From assembly GCF_000808535.1 (NCBI RefSeq), contig NZ_JWLV01000001.1, forward strand, positions 186,001 through 250,000: a DNA stretch of 64,000 nt, in the 5' to 3' direction. Shown here piece by piece: positions 62,071 through 64,000 of the stretch. Position numbers and translations under genes: made by a program. Within the stretch, counting starts at the first letter, position 1. Each line of letters opens with the position of its first letter. This stretch comes from Vibrio sinaloensis. Lineage in GTDB: Bacteria; Pseudomonadota; Gammaproteobacteria; Enterobacterales; Vibrionaceae. Below the pieces are notes generated by a model. The model had not been told where the DNA came from, made no database searches, and worked only from the letters and a program-made list of their open reading frames with translations.

Positions 62071-62526
62071 ATGAAAAAATTTCTGATTGCACTGTTATCT
62101 GTGGGCGCACTTGTGAGCGGTGTTGCGGTAGCAGAACTTGATAACCCAGGTGGTATTGGCGGTTTGGAGTCGCTACGTGGAGCGAGCGAGCTTGAATCAA
62201 CGCGTCCTGCAGATGAGTTTAAAAAGTATCCAAAGGAGCAAGTTCTCGACAGCAGCTTTGTCTATCAACCACCGTTGATCCCTCATAGCATTCGTAACTA
62301 TGAAGTGTCTCTCAATGCCAACAAGTGTCTTGCCTGCCACAGCTGGAAAAATGCCAAAGAGATGGGCGCAACCAAAATCAGTGTAACGCACTACGTGAAC
62401 CGCGAAGATGCGGTGCTGGCAGACATGTCTCCTCGTCGTTACTTCTGTCTACAATGTCACGTTCCTCAAGCGAATGCTCAGCCATTGATTGGGAACGAAT
62501 TCAAAAGCGTAGACTCGCTTAAATAA
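62071..62526 (+). CDS. napB: NapB diheme cytochrome c subunit
   Basis: A 151-residue periplasmic protein with signal peptide (MKKFLIALLSVGALVSGVAVA) and two c-type heme sites, CLACHSW and CLQCHVP, with distal histidines (for example PPLIPHSIRNYEVS and VTHYVNRED). It passes electrons from NapC to NapA. The GGCGGAGATAA upstream is a good ribosome binding site. Confidence 0.96.
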   Translation: MKKFLIALLSVGALVSGVAVAELDNPGGIGGLESLRGASELESTRPADEFKKYPKEQVLDSSFVYQPPLIPHSIRNYEVSLNANKCLACHSWKNAKEMGATKISVTHYVNREDAVLADMSPRRYFCLQCHVPQANAQPLIGNEFKSVDSLK

Positions 62527-62555
62527 GCGGTTCGTGAGTAATTAAGAGGCTGCAT

Positions 62556-63134
62556 ATGAAAATACTAAAAGCGTTTTGGAAGAGACTGACGAGCCCAAGC
62601 AAAGCTGCCGTAGGTGTGGTTTTGTTTATGGGATTCGCTGGTGGTCTTCTATTTTGGGGCGCATTCAATACCGGTATGGAAGCAACCAACACCGAAGAGT
62701 TCTGTTCGGGCTGTCACGCACCGATTGTTGCGGAAATACAAGAAACCATTCACTACTCCAACCGCTCTGGTGTTAGAGCAATCTGTTCTGACTGTCACGT
62801 ACCACACGAATGGACGGATAAGATTGTACGTAAAGTTCAGGCATCAAAAGAGCTGTATGCTCATTTCATTGCCAAAACGATCGATACGCCGGAGAAATTT
62901 CAAGAGCGCCGCGCTCATCTAGCTGAACGCGAATGGGCTCGATTGAAGAAAAATGACTCGTTGGAATGCCGTAACTGTCACGAGTTCGAATACATGGACT
63001 TCTCAGAGCAAGGTTCTCGTAGTGCCAAACAACACTCTACTGCCCTAGCATCTGGCGAAAAGACTTGTGTAGATTGCCACAAAGGTATCGCACACAAACT
63101 GCCAGACATGCATGGCGTTGAAGGCTGGCAATAA
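62556..63134 (+). CDS. napC: NapC membrane-anchored tetraheme cytochrome c
   Basis: A 192-residue protein with one N-terminal transmembrane anchor ([20 protein letters not shown]) and four CxxCH heme sites (CSGCHAP, CSDCHVP, CRNCHEF, CVDCHKG), the NapC/NirT arrangement. It oxidises membrane quinol and reduces NapB. The set napFDABC lacks napGH, as usual in vibrios. A small membrane protein follows directly. Confidence 0.96.
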   Translation: MKILKAFWKRLTSPSKAAVGVVLFMGFAGGLLFWGAFNTGMEATNTEEFCSGCHAPIVAEIQETIHYSNRSGVRAICSDCHVPHEWTDKIVRKVQASKELYAHFIAKTIDTPEKFQERRAHLAEREWARLKKNDSLECRNCHEFEYMDFSEQGSRSAKQHSTALASGEKTCVDCHKGIAHKLPDMHGVEGWQ

Positions 63135-63145
63135 GGAGACAGACA

Positions 63146-63283
63146 ATGAGTACATTAGAATCCGTTATCTGGCACATCCTCGGTTATGGAGCAATGCCTT
63201 TCATCATCTTATCTGGCTTCGCGGTCGTCGCTGCAATCTCTATATGGCTACTATCGCTTGGCAAAGATAAGGAAGTCGATTGA
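63146..63283 (+). CDS. Small membrane protein downstream of napC (TIGR02808-like)
   Basis: A 45-residue ORF with strong ribosome binding site AAGGAGACAGACA, 11 bases after napC. One hydrophobic helix (MPFIILSGFAVVAAISIWLL) ends in a charged tail (SLGKDKEVD), and the N-terminus has STLESVIWHILGYG. It resembles the TIGR02808 family of short proteins, as I recall it. Likely part of the nap operon; role in nitrate reduction unknown. Confidence 0.72.
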   Translation: MSTLESVIWHILGYGAMPFIILSGFAVVAAISIWLLSLGKDKEVD

Positions 63284-63333
63284 TTAAGACTTCCTGACGC
63301 TGACACAATTTTTGCCTATTTTGTATCACGCGT

Positions 63334-63364
63334 AAAAAAGCCACCGCAGTTGCGGTGGCTTTCT
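63334..63364. terminator. Bidirectional terminator between nap operon and galE
   Basis: An eleven-base GC-rich stem AAGCCACCGCA / TGCGGTGGCTT with a two-base loop, A-rich on the left and T-rich on the right. Confidence 0.93.
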
Positions 63365-63380
63365 TGTAACTAAAGCAAAA

Positions 63381-64000
63381 TCAGACTTCCGGATAGCCTT
63401 GCGGGTTGTTTGATTGCCAGCGCCACGTATCAGAGGTCATTTCCTCTAATGAGCGGGTTGCTTTCCAGTCCAACTCTTTCATCGCTTTCGCGGGATCTGC
63501 CCAACACTCTGCAATGTCACCAGGTCGACGTTCAACAATCTTATAAGGTACTGGTTTGCCTGACGCTTTTTCAAACGCTTTCACCATCTCCAGTACACTT
63601 GACCCGTTGCCAGTACCCAAGTTGTAAATGTGCAGACCTGACTTATCACCCACTTTTTGTAGCGCGGCAATATGACCATCCGAGAGATCCATGACATGGA
63701 TGTAGTCACGCACGCCTGTGCCATCAACGGTTGGATAATCATTACCAAAGACTGATAAGTACTCGCGACGACCGACCGCGACTTGCGAAACAAACGGCAT
63801 CAAATTGTTCGGAATGCCTTGCGGGTCCTCGCCCAACTCACCGGTAGGGTGCGAACCAACAGGGTTAAAGTAACGAAGCAGAGTAATACTCCAATCTGGA
63901 TTTGCTTTTTGAAAATCCGTTAAACACTCTTCCACCATCAGTTTACTGCGGCCGTAAGGGTTCGTTGCGCTAGTTGGGAAATCTTCCGTAATTGGCACAG
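63381..64000 (-). CDS. galE: UDP-glucose 4-epimerase, C-terminal part (5' end outside window)
   Basis: The frame is open to the window edge, covering about 206 C-terminal residues of an approximately 338-residue GalE. The catalytic YxxxK is seen as [12 protein letters not shown], followed by [20 protein letters not shown] and [15 protein letters not shown]. It interconverts UDP-glucose and UDP-galactose with bound NAD+. The N-terminal Rossmann motif lies beyond the edge. Confidence 0.95.
   Translation of the reverse strand, partial: VPITEDFPTSATNPYGRSKLMVEECLTDFQKANPDWSITLLRYFNPVGSHPTGELGEDPQGIPNNLMPFVSQVAVGRREYLSVFGNDYPTVDGTGVRDYIHVMDLSDGHIAALQKVGDKSGLHIYNLGTGNGSSVLEMVKAFEKASGKPVPYKIVERRPGDIAECWADPAKAMKELDWKATRSLEEMTSDTWRWQSNNPQGYPEV

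Overview
The window reads as part of chromosome II of a Vibrio species other than V. cholerae. The evidence is gene content and order: cra, cobQ-modABC, pntAB followed by vxrABCDE, a dif-like XerCD site, yciH, ddl, a LysR/heme-receptor pair, and napFDABC with narQP and galE. From memory, much of this order matches V. cholerae chromosome II around VCA0563-VCA0580; I could not check that by search. Nothing in the sequence names the species. I see no tRNA or rRNA genes, no CRISPR array and no complete insertion sequence.

Layout. Positions 1-6.1 kb hold the end of cra, two small envelope proteins, and cobQ-modABC (cobyric acid synthase plus molybdate uptake). Positions 6.1-10.4 kb hold two diguanylate cyclases, a beta-barrel protein, a ComFB-family protein and a small HlyU-family protein. 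Positions 10.6-18.15 kb hold pntAB (proton-translocating transhydrogenase) and vxrABCDE (envelope-stress two-component system). Positions 18.15-19.8 kb are a remnant of a filamentous (inovirus-type) prophage that ends exactly in a dif-like site, very probably the chromosome II terminus. Positions 19.9-29.7 kb hold yciH, a DUF3319 gene, a Cre-like recombinase with altered catalytic residues, ddl, a SPOR lipoprotein, a Pat-type lysine acetyltransferase, and a heme receptor with its LysR regulator under evident Fur and CRP sites. Positions 29.7-47.5 kb hold an SgrR-like regulator, a thioesterase, M48 and M50 metalloproteases, PhnA, a questin-oxidase-like protein, a large lipoprotein, a glutamine amidotransferase, a TerC/Alx transporter behind a yybP-ykoY (Mn2+) riboswitch, a 5'-nucleotidase and a YbjD-type OLD nuclease. 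Positions 47.6-64 kb are mostly anaerobic metabolism: a LysR regulator, a FocA transporter fused to CBS domains, YceI/cytochrome b561, a lipase, an EAL phosphodiesterase, dcuC, narP-narQ, napFDABC with a small membrane protein, and the 3' part of galE.

How they fit together. Molybdate import (modABC) feeds the molybdopterin enzyme NapA. NarQ/NarP sense nitrate/nitrite and probably act with FNR on the nap promoter, while dcuC and focA serve fermentation and fumarate respiration. Three c-di-GMP enzymes (two GGDEF, one EAL) and a ComFB-like protein form a loose signalling theme.

Points most worth a second look: the dif/prophage junction; a terminator hairpin that contains the ribosome binding site of vxrE; the recombinase lacking canonical catalytic residues beside the dif site; the FocA-CBS fusion with a preserved internal ribosome binding site and an 8-codon leader ORF; and two unannotated small hydrophobic proteins (25 and 30 residues), each with its own ribosome binding site and terminator.
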